From the NCBI GenBank assembly GCA_004297725.1, contig SCUS01000156.1:1-64000 (forward strand): a DNA stretch of 64,000 nt. The letters run 5' to 3'. The position numbers and the translations under genes were made by a program. A model generated the notes under the pieces. The model was not told the origin of the DNA and searched no databases. It saw only the letters and a program-made list of their open reading frames with translations. Positions 55,501-63,842 of this stretch are shown piece after piece (positions within the stretch are counted from its first letter, which is position 1; each line of letters starts with the position of its first letter). Source of the DNA: Myxococcaceae bacterium (GTDB lineage: Bacteria > Myxococcota_A > Polyangia > Polyangiales > Ga0077539).

Positions 55501-58070
55501 TGCTGGCCGCCGCCGCGAGGGCGATCCTGGTAGGCGCCCGGGGGACTCTCGCGGAGCAGGTCGACCGCAGCCTCCCGGCGCTCGCGCTGCCGCCGCCACT
55601 GACCGTCACCCATCGCCCGCCCGCGGACGCTCCATCGCCCGCGCTTCCGACGGAGGCGCTGCGCTTCCCCAACGCCCTCGGCGGCTTCTCCGCCGACGGC
55701 CGGGAGTACGTGATCCGCCTCGGGCCGAAGCAGTGGACGCCCGCGCCGTGGGTGAACGTGCTCGCCAACCCCGGCTTCGGCGCCCTCGTGAGCGAGGCCG
55801 GCTCCGGCTACGAGTGGGCCGAGAACAGCCACGAGAACCGCCTCACCGAGTGGACCAACGACCCCGTCTCGGACCCCGCCACCGGGGCGATCTACGTCCG
55901 CGACGACGAGACCGGCGCCTTCTGGACCCCGACGCCGCTGCCGATCCGCGGCCTCGCCTCCTTCGTGGTGCGCCACGGCCAGGGCTACAGCGTCTTCCAG
56001 TCGACCATCCGCGGCATCGCCCAGGAGCTGACGGTCTTCGTCGCCGCCGACGACCCGGTGAAGATCTCCCGGCTGACCCTGCGCAACACCGGCCGGCTGC
56101 CCCGGCGGCTCACGGTCACCGGGTACGTCGAGTGGACCCTCGGCGTCCTGCGGCAGAGCGACGCGATGCACGTCGCGACCTGCATCGACGCCGAGAGCCG
56201 GGCCTTCTTCGCGCGCAACACCTACCCCAACGACATGGGATCGCGGCTCTCCTTCGCGGACACCTCGCCGCCCTTCCGCTGCTGCACGGGCGACCGTGAG
56301 GAGATGCTGGGACTGCTGGGCGACCTCGCCCGCCCCGCGGCGCTGGGTCGCTCGGGGCTGAGCGACCGCGTCGGCGCCGGCTACGACCCCTGCGCGGCGC
56401 TGCAGGTGGAGGTCATCCTCGGCCCCGGCGAGGAGCGCGAGGTGGTGCTGGTGGTCGGCCAGGTGATCGAGGCCTCGCACGCCCGCAGCCTCGTCGCGCG
56501 CTACCGGGAGCCGGGCGCCGCGGGGCGCGAGCTCGACGCCGTGAAGCGCCGGTGGGACGCGCTCCTCGGGGCGATCGAGGTGCACACCCCCGACGAGGGG
56601 ATGGACCTGCTGGTCAACCGCTGGCTCCTCTACCAGACGGTCTCGTGCCGGCTCTGGGGGCGCACCGGGCTCTACCAGTCGGGCGGGGCCTACGGCTTCC
56701 GCGACCAGCTCCAGGACGTGACGGCGCTGGTCTACGCCCGCCCGGAGCTCGCGAGGGAGCACATCCTCCGCGCCGCGGCGCGACAGTTTCCCGAGGGCGA
56801 CGCCCAGCACTGGTGGCACACGCCCTCGGGCCGCGGCGTGCGCACCCGCTTCGCCGACGACTACCTCTGGCTGCCCTTCGTGACCGCGCACTACGTCGCG
56901 ACCACGGGGGACGCCGCGGTGCTCGACGAGCCGGTGCCCTTCATCGAGGCCCGCGCGCTGGAGCCCGGCGAGGCCGAGGCCTACCTCCTGCCGACGCTCT
57001 CGGAGCAGGTCGCCTCGCTCTACGAGCACTGCACCCGGGCGCTCGATCGCAGCCTGACCACCGGCCCCCACGGTCTCCCGCTCATCGGCTGCGGCGACTG
57101 GAACGACGGCATGAACCGCATCGGCACCGGCGGCCGGGGGGAGAGCGTGTGGATGGCGTGGTTTCTCATCGCCACCATCGAGCGCTTCGCGGCGCTGCTC
57201 GACGCCCGCCGCGACGACGCGCGCGCGGAGCGGTACCGCGCCCACGCCGCGAGCCTGAGGGCCGCCGCCGAGGAGCACGCCTGGGACGGCGACTGGTACC
57301 TCCGCGCGTTCTTCGACGACGGCACGCCGCTCGGCACCGCGAAGGCCGACGAGTGCCGCATCGACTCGCTCACCCAGAGCTGGGGTGTGATCTCCGGGGC
57401 GGCCGATCGGCAGCGCGCGGCCCGGGCCCTGGCCTCCGTCGAGGAGCGCCTCGTCGACCGCGAGGCGTCGATCGTGAAGCTCCTGGCGCCTCCCTTCGAC
57501 CGCACGCCCAACGACCCGGGGTACATCAAGGGATACGTCCCTGGGGTGCGAGAGAACGGCGGGCAGTACACGCACGCCGCGGCGTGGGTGGTGCTCGCGG
57601 AGACGATGCTCGGGCGCGGTGACCAGGCGGGCGAGCTGCTGCGGCTCATCAACCCGGTGCACATCACCTCGACCTCCGAGGGGCTCGCTCGCTACCGGGT
57701 CGAGCCCTACGTCGTCGCCGCCGACCTCGCCGCGGTCGCCCCGCACACCGGCCGGGGAGGCTGGACCTGGTACACCGGCTCCGCGAGCTGGGTGTACCGC
57801 GTGGCGCTGGAGTCGGTGCTGGGCTTCACCGTGCGCGGGTCGACGCTGAGCTTCGACCCCTGCATCCCCGCCCGCTGGCCGGGCTTCACCCTCACCTGGC
57901 GCCGGGGGACGACCACCTGGGAGGTGAGCGTCGAGAACCCCGACGGGGTGCAGCGGGGCGTCGCCGAGGTGAGCCTCGACGGTCACCCCGCGCCCGACGG
58001 CCGAGTGACGCTGATCGACGACGGCGCCGTCCACCGTATCCGCGTGCGGCTCGGCGCTCCGCCCGGGTGA
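49581..58070 (+). CDS. Cyclic beta-1,2-glucan synthase (NdvB/ChvB family)
   Basis: At 2829 residues this matches the very large Brucella Cgs/ChvB/NdvB enzymes, which initiate, elongate, cyclise and trim beta-1,2-glucan from UDP-glucose at the inner membrane. After a helical N-terminus, membrane helices cluster near residues 410-465. The GT84 transferase has VITLDADTQLP near 620 and ends before more helices near 815-980. A glycoside-hydrolase-like module near 1345 has RSYRNTLLDQTCQV and HVPWGISESAYN. Two beta-sandwich regions precede the GH94 phosphorylase module, with VRTRFADDYLWLPF near 2420 and GCGDWNDGMNRIG near 2503. The product would be periplasmic osmoregulatory glucan. No separate ABC exporter (NdvA) is in the window. 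The name ndvB is withheld because orthology is not proven. Confidence 0.93.
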   Translation: MNDVAAVVTEESAAPEHLTVERLDALAVQLAQAHVGHTRRATARHGEDYIALLRANRRQLLDNYRSTLRASESGGWISPAGEWLLDNFHVITEQLREGREDLPRRFYRQLPVISEGPHAGHPRAFAIAIRLIALTDGLLDVALLVRFLNAYQTVEPLTIGELWAIPIALRHGFLDRLARIAARVDRARIEREAATTLADELALSAASGTATVAEALEHRVSRRVEPSTTMFATELALRLRDRHPALSLATAWLERRFAEQGTTLEEAIRAEHRSQAANQISVGNCITAMRTITATDWSKVFESLSVVERELRRDPSGTYPRMDFATRDRYRHVVERISKRTGRPEREVAERAVALALAEIERSGEPAEASRRAHVGYFLIDRGLAVLEAEVGYRSPLRERLGRALVAHATLAYLGPIVLGTLGVAAAFGGLALRLGASRSLAAALAAVALLPASELVASLVNLAVTANRAPTLLPKLDFVDGIPSELRTLVAVPMMLTSPEAVEEQVEALELRFLANQDPALRFALLSDFTDANTEQTPADDELVQAIRRGIERINEAHGGDRFYLLHRKRLWSEGERRFMGWERKRGKIEEFNRLLLGDEGTSFTDVVGDRAWLGGVRYVITLDADTQLPLGTAARMVATMAHPLNQARVDARTGVVVEGYGVLQPRVSVSPTSARRSRFAQVFADQEGLDPYTSAVSDVYQDLFAEGSFVGKGLYDLKVFESVLRARVPNGSVLSHDLLEGLFTRAGLVSDVELFDDMPSHYLAASLRRHRWIRGDWQIAPWLFGSPPREDGRRLPNPLSVISRWKIADNLRRSLVAPATLLLLLAGWLVAPLPLVWTAAVVMLLALPILAHGASALVRRPRYSTWSAHLRRVLIDAAHSALRAAVTLLFLPHEARVSVDAIARVTWRRFVSHRGLLEWTTAAQAERSAGRSVASAYRTMVASLAPTAAALGLVARGQTGSALALAPFTLAWAFAPAVAAWLGQPTRDPSRAVSAVARFFLRRTARKTWSYFETFVTAEDNHLPPDNFQDDPVPLVAHRTSPTNMGLALLANFAALDLGYLGLCGCVERLERALSTMEKLPRHRGHLLNWYDTRTLRPLPPSYVSTVDSGNLAGMLIALKQACLRATELTPAAQISDGIADTLRLLDEEIERAGDRSMRLLRPHTEAFEPLLAKAPSESSEREAWLRSLHSVAEGLQRQVAAATSGPDDPRHREVIRWAGALLAQVASHLEDVAAPSPGDALRARLDSVAARADALFEAMDFTFLYHRDRQLFSIGYDVGAERLDGSFYDLLASESRLGSFVAIAKGDVPVRHWYKLGRPLTLVGHHRALRSWTGTMFEYLMPSLLMRSYRNTLLDQTCQVIVQGQVAYGEETHVPWGISESAYNARDLQLNYQYGPFGVPGLGIKRGLGDDLVVAPYATALALLVNPAAAVENLWRLVAEGLEGDYGFFESIDYTPGRVPDGQRGAIVRAFMAHHQGMSLLAITEHLGGQMTERFHADPRVKATELLLQERVPREAPIDRQAEEEQRAPRPAQEAPHEEWRAARGDSAPEVHLLSNGSYSVMVTSAGGGYSRRRELAVTRWREDPTRDAWGQFLYVRDPGSGRFWSATHHPADRATGTMEFCFPIDRAEFRRVADDIETSVVITVATEDDAEVRALKLTNQSDHARELDVTSYLEVVLATASADAAHQAFAKLFVETEFVPEHGALIASRRPRSAEEPRTWAVHVCAVEDEAVGAIEHETDRARFLGRGRSTRHPAAMEAPLSGSTGAVLDPVFSLRRRVRIGAGKSARLLFTTAVADTREAALALAEKYADPVSANRAPTLAWTHAQSQLHYLDIGVDEAKLFLRLAARVLYARRDLRAREDVIARNRRGQSGLWAYGISGDLPIVLVRVGGEEHIELVREALHAHEYWRMRGLTVDLVVLNEHPPSYLQAFQDQLMGMVRSGPSAILVDRPGGIFVRRADIMPVEDQTLLAAAARAILVGARGTLAEQVDRSLPALALPPPLTVTHRPPADAPSPALPTEALRFPNALGGFSADGREYVIRLGPKQWTPAPWVNVLANPGFGALVSEAGSGYEWAENSHENRLTEWTNDPVSDPATGAIYVRDDETGAFWTPTPLPIRGLASFVVRHGQGYSVFQSTIRGIAQELTVFVAADDPVKISRLTLRNTGRLPRRLTVTGYVEWTLGVLRQSDAMHVATCIDAESRAFFARNTYPNDMGSRLSFADTSPPFRCCTGDREEMLGLLGDLARPAALGRSGLSDRVGAGYDPCAALQVEVILGPGEEREVVLVVGQVIEASHARSLVARYREPGAAGRELDAVKRRWDALLGAIEVHTPDEGMDLLVNRWLLYQTVSCRLWGRTGLYQSGGAYGFRDQLQDVTALVYARPELAREHILRAAARQFPEGDAQHWWHTPSGRGVRTRFADDYLWLPFVTAHYVATTGDAAVLDEPVPFIEARALEPGEAEAYLLPTLSEQVASLYEHCTRALDRSLTTGPHGLPLIGCGDWNDGMNRIGTGGRGESVWMAWFLIATIERFAALLDARRDDARAERYRAHAASLRAAAEEHAWDGDWYLRAFFDDGTPLGTAKADECRIDSLTQSWGVISGAADRQRAARALASVEERLVDREASIVKLLAPPFDRTPNDPGYIKGYVPGVRENGGQYTHAAAWVVLAETMLGRGDQAGELLRLINPVHITSTSEGLARYRVEPYVVAADLAAVAPHTGRGGWTWYTGSASWVYRVALESVLGFTVRGSTLSFDPCIPARWPGFTLTWRRGTTTWEVSVENPDGVQRGVAEVSLDGHPAPDGRVTLIDDGAVHRIRVRLGAPPG

Positions 58071-58126
58071 TTGCGCCAACGCTGGATTCGCGGGATGGCG
58101 CGGTGATACGGTCCCCGGCCACGGTG

Positions 58127-59365
58127 ATGGCCCTGACCCCTCGACGACGGTCCTGTTGGATGTACGCGGCCGCGCTGGCGCTTTCGGGAGCGACGGCCTC
58201 GGCCGACCCGATGGACCTCTCGCTCAACCGCCTCAGCTATTACAACAATACCCCATGGAGTAATGGCGGGGTGCGCTACGAGCCCTCTCGCTGGGCCTTC
58301 CGCGGGGGCTGCGGCACCGCAGGCACCGCCGGGGCCGACGGCCAGGCCTACGCGCAGTGCTTCCCCGACAACCAGCTCTGGGCCAACCTGGTCAACGAGC
58401 TCGGCGCCGCGATCGCCCCCTCCCTCGCCGCGCCCGCGATGACCCTGGGCACCTCCGGGCTCTACGTGGGCTACGAGCTCTCCGTCACCAACCTCCAGCG
58501 CACCGGCGAGCACTGGCGCCGCGGCACCGAGGGGTCCGCCTCGTCCAACGTCAACAGCGACACCAACACCCGCCGCGACAACGGCGACAGCGCGGGCGTC
58601 GTCTCTCGCATCCACGTCCGCAAGGGCCTGCCCTTCGGCTTCGAGCTGGGCACGCAGGTGAGCCACCTTCACTCCAGCGGCATCTGGGCCATCGGGCTCG
58701 ACCTCCGCTGGGCCCTCTTCGAGGGCTACCACCGCGGCCTCGGGTGGCTGCCCGACCTCGCGGTGCGCGGCTCGGTCAACACCCTCGCCGGCCAGTCGCA
58801 GATGACCCTCACCGTCGTGGGCATCGACGCCGTGGTCTCCAAGCGCTTCGCCCTCGGCGGGCACGTGCGGCTCAGCCCCTACGTCGGCGCGCAGGGGATG
58901 TTCATCTTCGGCGACTCCGGGGTCATCGACCTCACCCCCTCGCGCAGCGCCCAGGCCGAGTGCCCGCGCCCGCAGACCCGCTACGTGGCCGACACCCGCA
59001 CCGGCGCCGACCGCTCGCCCTCGGGCCTGGTGGGCCAGGTCATCTGCAACGGCGGCGGCACGCTCCCCACCCCTACCCTCCCGGGCGACCTCAACGACAC
59101 CCGCAACAGCGCCGTCTTCCAGCCGATGCGCATCCTTCGCACCCGAGGCTTCCTCGGGCTTCAGTTTCAGTGGGAGATCCTGATGGTCACCGCGGAGTTC
59201 TCCGTCGACCTCGGCGACCCGTCGTTCACCAGCACCCCACCGACCGACGCCGGCCGCCCGGTGACCACCAACGTCGCCGCCGGAGCGCCCTCCCGCACGC
59301 CCATCACGCTCGACAACTACACGCAGTGGACCACCACCGTGGGCGTCGGGCTGGCCTTCCGCTGA
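58127..59365 (+). CDS. Predicted outer-membrane protein, linked to the glucan synthase gene
   Basis: The 412-residue protein has a signal peptide ([26 protein letters not shown]) and barrel-type strands, for example [58 protein letters not shown] and the terminal [12 protein letters not shown] with C-terminal aromatic residue. An upstream GTG at 58067 overlapping the synthase stop is also in frame but gives an atypical N-terminus, so 58127 is preferred. The spacing of 56 bp implies co-transcription with the glucan synthase. The family is not recognised; a role in the outer membrane is well supported. Confidence 0.75.
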   Translation: MALTPRRRSCWMYAAALALSGATASADPMDLSLNRLSYYNNTPWSNGGVRYEPSRWAFRGGCGTAGTAGADGQAYAQCFPDNQLWANLVNELGAAIAPSLAAPAMTLGTSGLYVGYELSVTNLQRTGEHWRRGTEGSASSNVNSDTNTRRDNGDSAGVVSRIHVRKGLPFGFELGTQVSHLHSSGIWAIGLDLRWALFEGYHRGLGWLPDLAVRGSVNTLAGQSQMTLTVVGIDAVVSKRFALGGHVRLSPYVGAQGMFIFGDSGVIDLTPSRSAQAECPRPQTRYVADTRTGADRSPSGLVGQVICNGGGTLPTPTLPGDLNDTRNSAVFQPMRILRTRGFLGLQFQWEILMVTAEFSVDLGDPSFTSTPPTDAGRPVTTNVAAGAPSRTPITLDNYTQWTTTVGVGLAFR

Positions 59366-59454
59366 CCGATCCGATCCACCGGGCGGGCGCTCGACTTCGC
59401 CCTCCCGTCGCATCACAACACTCCCCCTCATCACTGTTCTACAGGAGCATCGCA

Positions 59455-59787
59455 ATGGACGATTCGACCCGGCAGCGCATCGCGGACCTCGTCAACGGCA
59501 ACAAGGTCGTGCTGTTCATGAAGGGCACCCGGCACTTCCCCCAGTGCGGCTTCTCCGGAGCCGTGGTGCAGGTGCTCAACGCCAACAAGGCCACCTACGA
59601 GACGGTCAACGTGCTCGCCGACCCGGCGATTCGCGAGGGCATCAAGGAGTACGCGAGCTGGCCCACCATCCCGCAGCTCTACATCGGCGGGGAGTTCGTG
59701 GGCGGGGCCGACATCGTCCGCGAGCTGCATTCCCGCGGCGAACTCGCGACCCTGCTCGCGAAGGCCTCGGCCACGCAGAGCTCGTAG
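59455..59787 (+). CDS. Monothiol glutaredoxin, CGFS type (Grx4/GrxD-like)
   Basis: The 110-residue protein has the CGFS active site in [12 protein letters not shown] (near residues 29-40). The glutathione-binding [20 protein letters not shown] is near 67-86. CGFS glutaredoxins bind a [2Fe-2S] cluster with glutathione and deliver it in iron-sulphur assembly. AGGAG at 59443-59447 supports ATG 59455. The first Lys of the family motif KGTRHFPQC is present. Length is normal. Confidence 0.95.
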   Translation: MDDSTRQRIADLVNGNKVVLFMKGTRHFPQCGFSGAVVQVLNANKATYETVNVLADPAIREGIKEYASWPTIPQLYIGGEFVGGADIVRELHSRGELATLLAKASATQSS

Positions 59788-59845
59788 TCACGAGGCGCTC
59801 CCACCGCGGCGCCGATCTGCTCTAGACTCCGCGGCCCTACACCAC

Positions 59846-62299
59846 ATGAGCCAAGCATCGCCTTCGCCCCTTCGCGCGCGCCTCGCGGATCACGCCCTGC
59901 TCGCGTACCTCTCCCCCCTCTTCGCCGGCCGGCGCATCGCCGTGGTCGGGACGTCCTCCGGCGACGTCGCGCACCGCGCCCGCGCGCTGGGCGCCCACAC
60001 GGTGATCTCCTTCGGCGGCGTCGCCGAAGACATCGCCGTGCGGGCGCTCACCCCCGGCGCCATCGCGGCCTTCCACGGCAAGCTCGACGTCATCGTGGTG
60101 CCCGACGCCACCGCCGTCCCCTCGCTGGTGGCGGTGCTCGACGAGGCGCGCCGGGCGCTCGGCTCCGACGGCATCCTGGTGGTGGGGGCCGAGCCCGAAG
60201 ACGCCCCGGTGCCGATGGAGGTCTCCGGGCGCTCGTCGCCGGTGGGCTTCACGCAGCTCCACGAGCTCTGCGCGGCGCGCTTCGGCGAGGTGCGCATGGT
60301 GGGGCGCGGCCCCTTCGTGGGCTACACGCTGGCGACGCTCGACGAGGCGGCGGAGGGGGTCGCGCTCGACACGCGGCTGGTCGATGGAGACCCGCCGAAG
60401 CCCGAGGCCTTCATCGCCGTGGCCTCCGACAGCGCGGTGGCGCTCGAGGCCCTGGCGGTGGTGCAGGTCGCCCCGGAGGTGCTCCACACGCTGCGCGCCG
60501 CGGCGCGCGGTGACCTCGAGGCGAAGGTCGCCGAGCGCGACCAGAAGCTGAAGGACGTCGAGCAGGCGAGCGCCGAGCGATGGGTGAAGCTCCAGCGGCT
60601 GGAGCACGGGCTGAAGGAGCTCGAGGACGAGCACCGCAAGGCCCGCGACAAGGCCGTGCGGCTGCAGAAGGAGCTGGAGGACGAGCGCAAGCTGCGCCAG
60701 CGCATCGAGCTCGACGCGCAGATGACCCGCCGCGCCCCGGAGCTGCCCAAGGGCCCCGACCTGCAGCCCGAGCTCGATCGGGTGAAGTCCTCGCTGGCGG
60801 GCACCGAGGCGCGCGCGGCCTCGCTGGCGACCGACCTCGCGGCGGCGCAGGCGCGGGTGACCGCGGCGGAGAGCGCCCTCGAGGAGTCCAGGGCCCGGGT
60901 GAAGGCCCTCGGGGCGGAGGTGATGAGCGTCGAGGCCGCGCTCGACGCGGCGCTCAAGCGCGAGGGCGACCTGCAGCGCGAGCTCGACGAGACGCAGGCG
61001 ACGGAGTCCGAGCTCCGAGAGCAGCTCGACGAGCTGGCCGCGCGGCCCGAGCCCGCGCCGGTGGTCCTCCGAGAGCCCGCGCCGGCGGTGAAGGCCGACG
61101 GGCCGACGAGGGCGGAGTACGCGGCGCTGCAGGCGGCGCTGGAGGGTGAGCGCGCGGCGAGGGCGCAGGCGGAGGCGGAGTTCCAGCGGGCGGAGACGCT
61201 GCTGGCCGAGCGGGCGACGGAGCTGCAGCGGGCCGAAGGGCTCCACCGGCTCGCGGTCGAGGCCGCGAGGGAGCTCTCGCTGACGGTGCAGCGCGGGGGG
61301 CTGCCGGCCGAGGAGCTGGCGTCGCTGCGGGCGGGCCTGAGCGAGGCGCACCGGGCGCGGGCGCGGGCCGCCGACGAGCGCGACGCGCTGGAGGCGCAGC
61401 TCCTGGCGGTGGCGGGCGAGGCGCAGCAGCTACGGTGGAAGCTGGCCGAGGCCGCGGCGGCGAGCGTCCCTCCGATGGAGGCGCAGTCCACGGAGCTGGC
61501 GGAGTGGGAGGTGAAGGAGGCCCGCTACGAGGGCATGCTCCGCGGGCTCTCGGCGCGGGTGCGGGAGTGCGAGGCGCAGCTCGTCGACCTCGATCGGGCG
61601 CTGGCCGAGGAGCGCGCCGGGCGCGAGCACGACCGGGCGCTGCTGTTCGACGCGCGCAACGAGGTGTCGCGGCTCTACGCGCTCAACGTGAGCCTGGAGG
61701 GCCGCATCCTGCAGCGCGGCGTGGAGCTCGAGGGCGCGCGCACGGGCTTCCAGCGCCGGGTGGCGGAGCTCGAGCTGGAGGTCGAGCGGCTGGTGCAGGC
61801 GCTCTCCGTGTCGGGCACGCAGGCGACGCAGGAGCTCAGCGCCTCGCTGACGGCGCGCGCCAACGCGCACGACCTGCTGGTGGCCGAGGCGCAGGGCCTG
61901 CGGATGCGGCTCGACGAGGCCGAGCGCTCGCTCTCGATGCCCCGCGCGGCGGTGGCGGCGGTCGACACCTCGGCGCTCGAGGCCGAGGTCGCGAGCCTGA
62001 AGCGCGAGCTCTCGGAGGCCGAGGAGGGCGCCGAGGAGCTTCAGGGGGTGCAGTTCAGGCTGGAGCGTGCGATGCGCGACCTGGAGGCGACGGCGCGGCG
62101 GCTGGCGGAGACCGAGGAGACGCTCGGCCACGCCCGCTCCGAGGCCGTGGTGCTGCGGGCCCGCGGCGGTCGCGAGGAGTCCCTGCGCGGCGCCGTCGAG
62201 GGGGCGCGCCGGGGCATCTCGGGCCTGCTCGCGGACGGCCGCGGCGCCCTGCTGGCGCCTGAGCTCATGGGCATCCTTCGGGCGCTCGAAGTGGACTGA
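59846..62299 (+). CDS. Methyltransferase-like domain fused to a long coiled coil
   Basis: The 817-residue soluble protein begins with about 170 residues of Rossmann-type sequence: RIAVVGTSSGDVAHRARALG (glycine-rich loop), VISFGG, KLDVIVVPDATAV, RALGSDGILVVGAEPE and RFGEVRMVGRGPFVGY. This follows the seven-strand SAM methyltransferase order but lacks a clear catalytic motif. Residues about 220-790 are nearly continuous Ala/Glu/Leu/Arg coiled coil with short breaks (for example RPEPAPVVLREPAP near 410). This plan recalls AglZ-like cytoskeletal scaffolds, in which a pseudo-enzymatic head carries a long rod. It is a scaffold candidate by inference only. Its stop overlaps the next start (TGATG). 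Confidence 0.75.
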   Translation: MSQASPSPLRARLADHALLAYLSPLFAGRRIAVVGTSSGDVAHRARALGAHTVISFGGVAEDIAVRALTPGAIAAFHGKLDVIVVPDATAVPSLVAVLDEARRALGSDGILVVGAEPEDAPVPMEVSGRSSPVGFTQLHELCAARFGEVRMVGRGPFVGYTLATLDEAAEGVALDTRLVDGDPPKPEAFIAVASDSAVALEALAVVQVAPEVLHTLRAAARGDLEAKVAERDQKLKDVEQASAERWVKLQRLEHGLKELEDEHRKARDKAVRLQKELEDERKLRQRIELDAQMTRRAPELPKGPDLQPELDRVKSSLAGTEARAASLATDLAAAQARVTAAESALEESRARVKALGAEVMSVEAALDAALKREGDLQRELDETQATESELREQLDELAARPEPAPVVLREPAPAVKADGPTRAEYAALQAALEGERAARAQAEAEFQRAETLLAERATELQRAEGLHRLAVEAARELSLTVQRGGLPAEELASLRAGLSEAHRARARAADERDALEAQLLAVAGEAQQLRWKLAEAAAASVPPMEAQSTELAEWEVKEARYEGMLRGLSARVRECEAQLVDLDRALAEERAGREHDRALLFDARNEVSRLYALNVSLEGRILQRGVELEGARTGFQRRVAELELEVERLVQALSVSGTQATQELSASLTARANAHDLLVAEAQGLRMRLDEAERSLSMPRAAVAAVDTSALEAEVASLKRELSEAEEGAEELQGVQFRLERAMRDLEATARRLAETEETLGHARSEAVVLRARGGREESLRGAVEGARRGISGLLADGRGALLAPELMGILRALEVD

Positions 62300-62937
62300 T
62301 GGGCACCTGCGGCGCGAGCTGCGGCATCACGAAGACCCGGGAGCGCGAGCGCGAGCAGGCGACCCGCGTGGCGCTCCGGGCCTTCGCCGATGGCCGCCGC
62401 GACACGCCGCGGTGGTGGCCGCCCTCGTCGGTGTTCGAGGCCGGTGAGGTGGAGAAGCTGGCCGAGGCGCTGCGGGGGGCGCTGCCTTGTCGCGCGGTGG
62501 TGGTCCCCCCGTCGGACGAGCTCGCGGCCACGTGGGTGTACGTCGTGGCGACGATGGCCGAGGGCTCCTGGGTGGAGCTGCGCGAGGGCCGCGGGGCGGT
62601 GGTGCCGGAGGCGACCGAGGAGCGGGGGCTGCGCGTGGGGCTCTCTGCGCTACACCGCGCGGCGACGGTGCAGGAGTTCGCGGTGCGGGCGACGGTCGAG
62701 GGTCCCGTGGCCTGGGTCGAGGAGTCGCGCGTGGCGGGGGTCGACGACCGGCGGCTGCAGCTCTTCGTGAAGGCCACGCAGGGGCTGCTGCGGACCATGA
62801 AGATCACCACGCTGGACGCGGCCTTCCTGGAGGGTCCGGCGGTGGAGGGGGGCGACCCGCTGTGGTCGCTGTTCTTCGACGGGGCGCCGATGGTGAGCCG
62901 CTCGGGCGAGTGGGTGACGCTCGCCGGGGAGAGGTAG
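62299..62937 (+). CDS. Hypothetical protein coupled to the coiled-coil gene
   Basis: The 212-residue protein is unrecognised. It starts MGTCGASCGITKTREREREQ (two cysteines close to the N-terminus), then WWPPSSVFEAGEVEKLAEALR and a mixed alpha/beta body with LAATWVYVVATMAEGSWVEL and RRLQLFVKATQGLLRTMKI. No signal peptide or membrane helix. The TGATG overlap with the preceding coiled-coil gene suggests stoichiometric co-translation and hence a complex. Confidence 0.6.
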   Translation: MGTCGASCGITKTREREREQATRVALRAFADGRRDTPRWWPPSSVFEAGEVEKLAEALRGALPCRAVVVPPSDELAATWVYVVATMAEGSWVELREGRGAVVPEATEERGLRVGLSALHRAATVQEFAVRATVEGPVAWVEESRVAGVDDRRLQLFVKATQGLLRTMKITTLDAAFLEGPAVEGGDPLWSLFFDGAPMVSRSGEWVTLAGER

Positions 62938-62986
62938 CCGCTCGCGCGCACGGGGTGCGGCGGATCGCAGCGGAGTGCGACAGGAA

Positions 62987-63013
62987 GGACCCCGGGCCCC
63001 CGGCGCGTGGTCC
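62987..63013. terminator. Candidate hairpin between convergent genes
   Basis: GGACC (62987-62991) and GGTCC (63009-63013) enclose a GC-rich segment that can itself pair (CCGGG with CCCGG). It lies between the hypothetical gene ending at 62937 and the TerC gene ending at 63023. There is no T-run, so support is weak. Confidence 0.3.
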
Positions 63014-63022
63014 CTCTGCCGC

Positions 63023-63790
63023 TCAGGCCGTTTCGGGCGGGGCCGACGCGGCGGGCTCGGGCGCGTGGACCTTGCGGGCCTTCATGCGGAGGTTGAGCAG
63101 CTCGATGACGAGCGCGAAGGCCATCGGGGCGTAGATGTAGCCCTTGGGGATGTGTCGCCCGACGGCGTCGGCCACGAGCATCACGCCGATGAGGATGAGG
63201 AAGGCGAGCGCCAGCACCTTCACCGTGGCGTGCTTCTCGACGAAGCGGCTCACCGGCGCGGCGAAGGCCAGCATGGTCGCCACCGCGGCCATCACCGCGA
63301 CCACCATCACCCAGATCTGCTCGGGCGGAACCATCCCCACCGCGGTGATGACCGAGTCGAGCGAGAACACCAGGTCGAGCGCCACGACCTGCGCGATGAG
63401 CGAGCCCGTCGAGACGACCGCCTTCGCCGCGCCGCCGGGCGCGTCCTCCTCGACCCCCTCCACCTTCTTGTGGATCTCGATGGTGGCCTTCGCGATGAGG
63501 AACGCCCCACCCGCGGCGAGCACCAGCTGCTTGCCGGTGATGGCGAGGCCCGCGACCGTGAAGAGGGGCCGCGTGAGGCCGAGCACCCAGGAGATCGCGA
63601 ACAGCAGCCCGATGCGCATCACCAGGGCGAGCCCGATGCCGATGCGCGTGACCTTGCGGCGCTGCACCTCCGGCAGGCGCCCGGTGAGCACCGAGATGAA
63701 CACGATGTTGTCGACGCCCAGGACGATCTCCATCGCAACGAGGGAGACCAGCGCGATCCAGGTGTCCGCGCGATCGAGACCAGTGAACAT
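63023..63790 (-). CDS. TerC-family integral membrane protein
   Basis: The 255-residue protein has about seven membrane helices and TerC-family motifs: ALVSLVAMEIVLGVDNIVFISVL with the conserved Glu/Asp pair, and the second-half repeat VALDLVFSLDSVITAVGM with matching Asp. The two halves are inverted repeats. TerC/Alx-type proteins are implicated in metal-ion (notably manganese) export or tellurite resistance. The MFTGLDRAD start at 63790 is chosen over one eleven codons upstream. Ends Pro/Ala-rich. Confidence 0.92.
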   Translation of the reverse strand: MFTGLDRADTWIALVSLVAMEIVLGVDNIVFISVLTGRLPEVQRRKVTRIGIGLALVMRIGLLFAISWVLGLTRPLFTVAGLAITGKQLVLAAGGAFLIAKATIEIHKKVEGVEEDAPGGAAKAVVSTGSLIAQVVALDLVFSLDSVITAVGMVPPEQIWVMVVAVMAAVATMLAFAAPVSRFVEKHATVKVLALAFLILIGVMLVADAVGRHIPKGYIYAPMAFALVIELLNLRMKARKVHAPEPAASAPPETA

Positions 63791-63842
63791 GGAGCTCGTA
63801 CCTCTCTTCAGGTGAGCCCGCATTGCGAGGGTCGTGCCCGCG

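Noticed and set aside
49494-58079. Two giant minus-strand open frames (1220 and 1635 codons) antisense to the glucan synthase gene
   Set aside because: They are products of high GC content with few stop codons; composition is Glu/Arg/Gly-rich and no domain is visible, while the plus strand encodes a full known enzyme.
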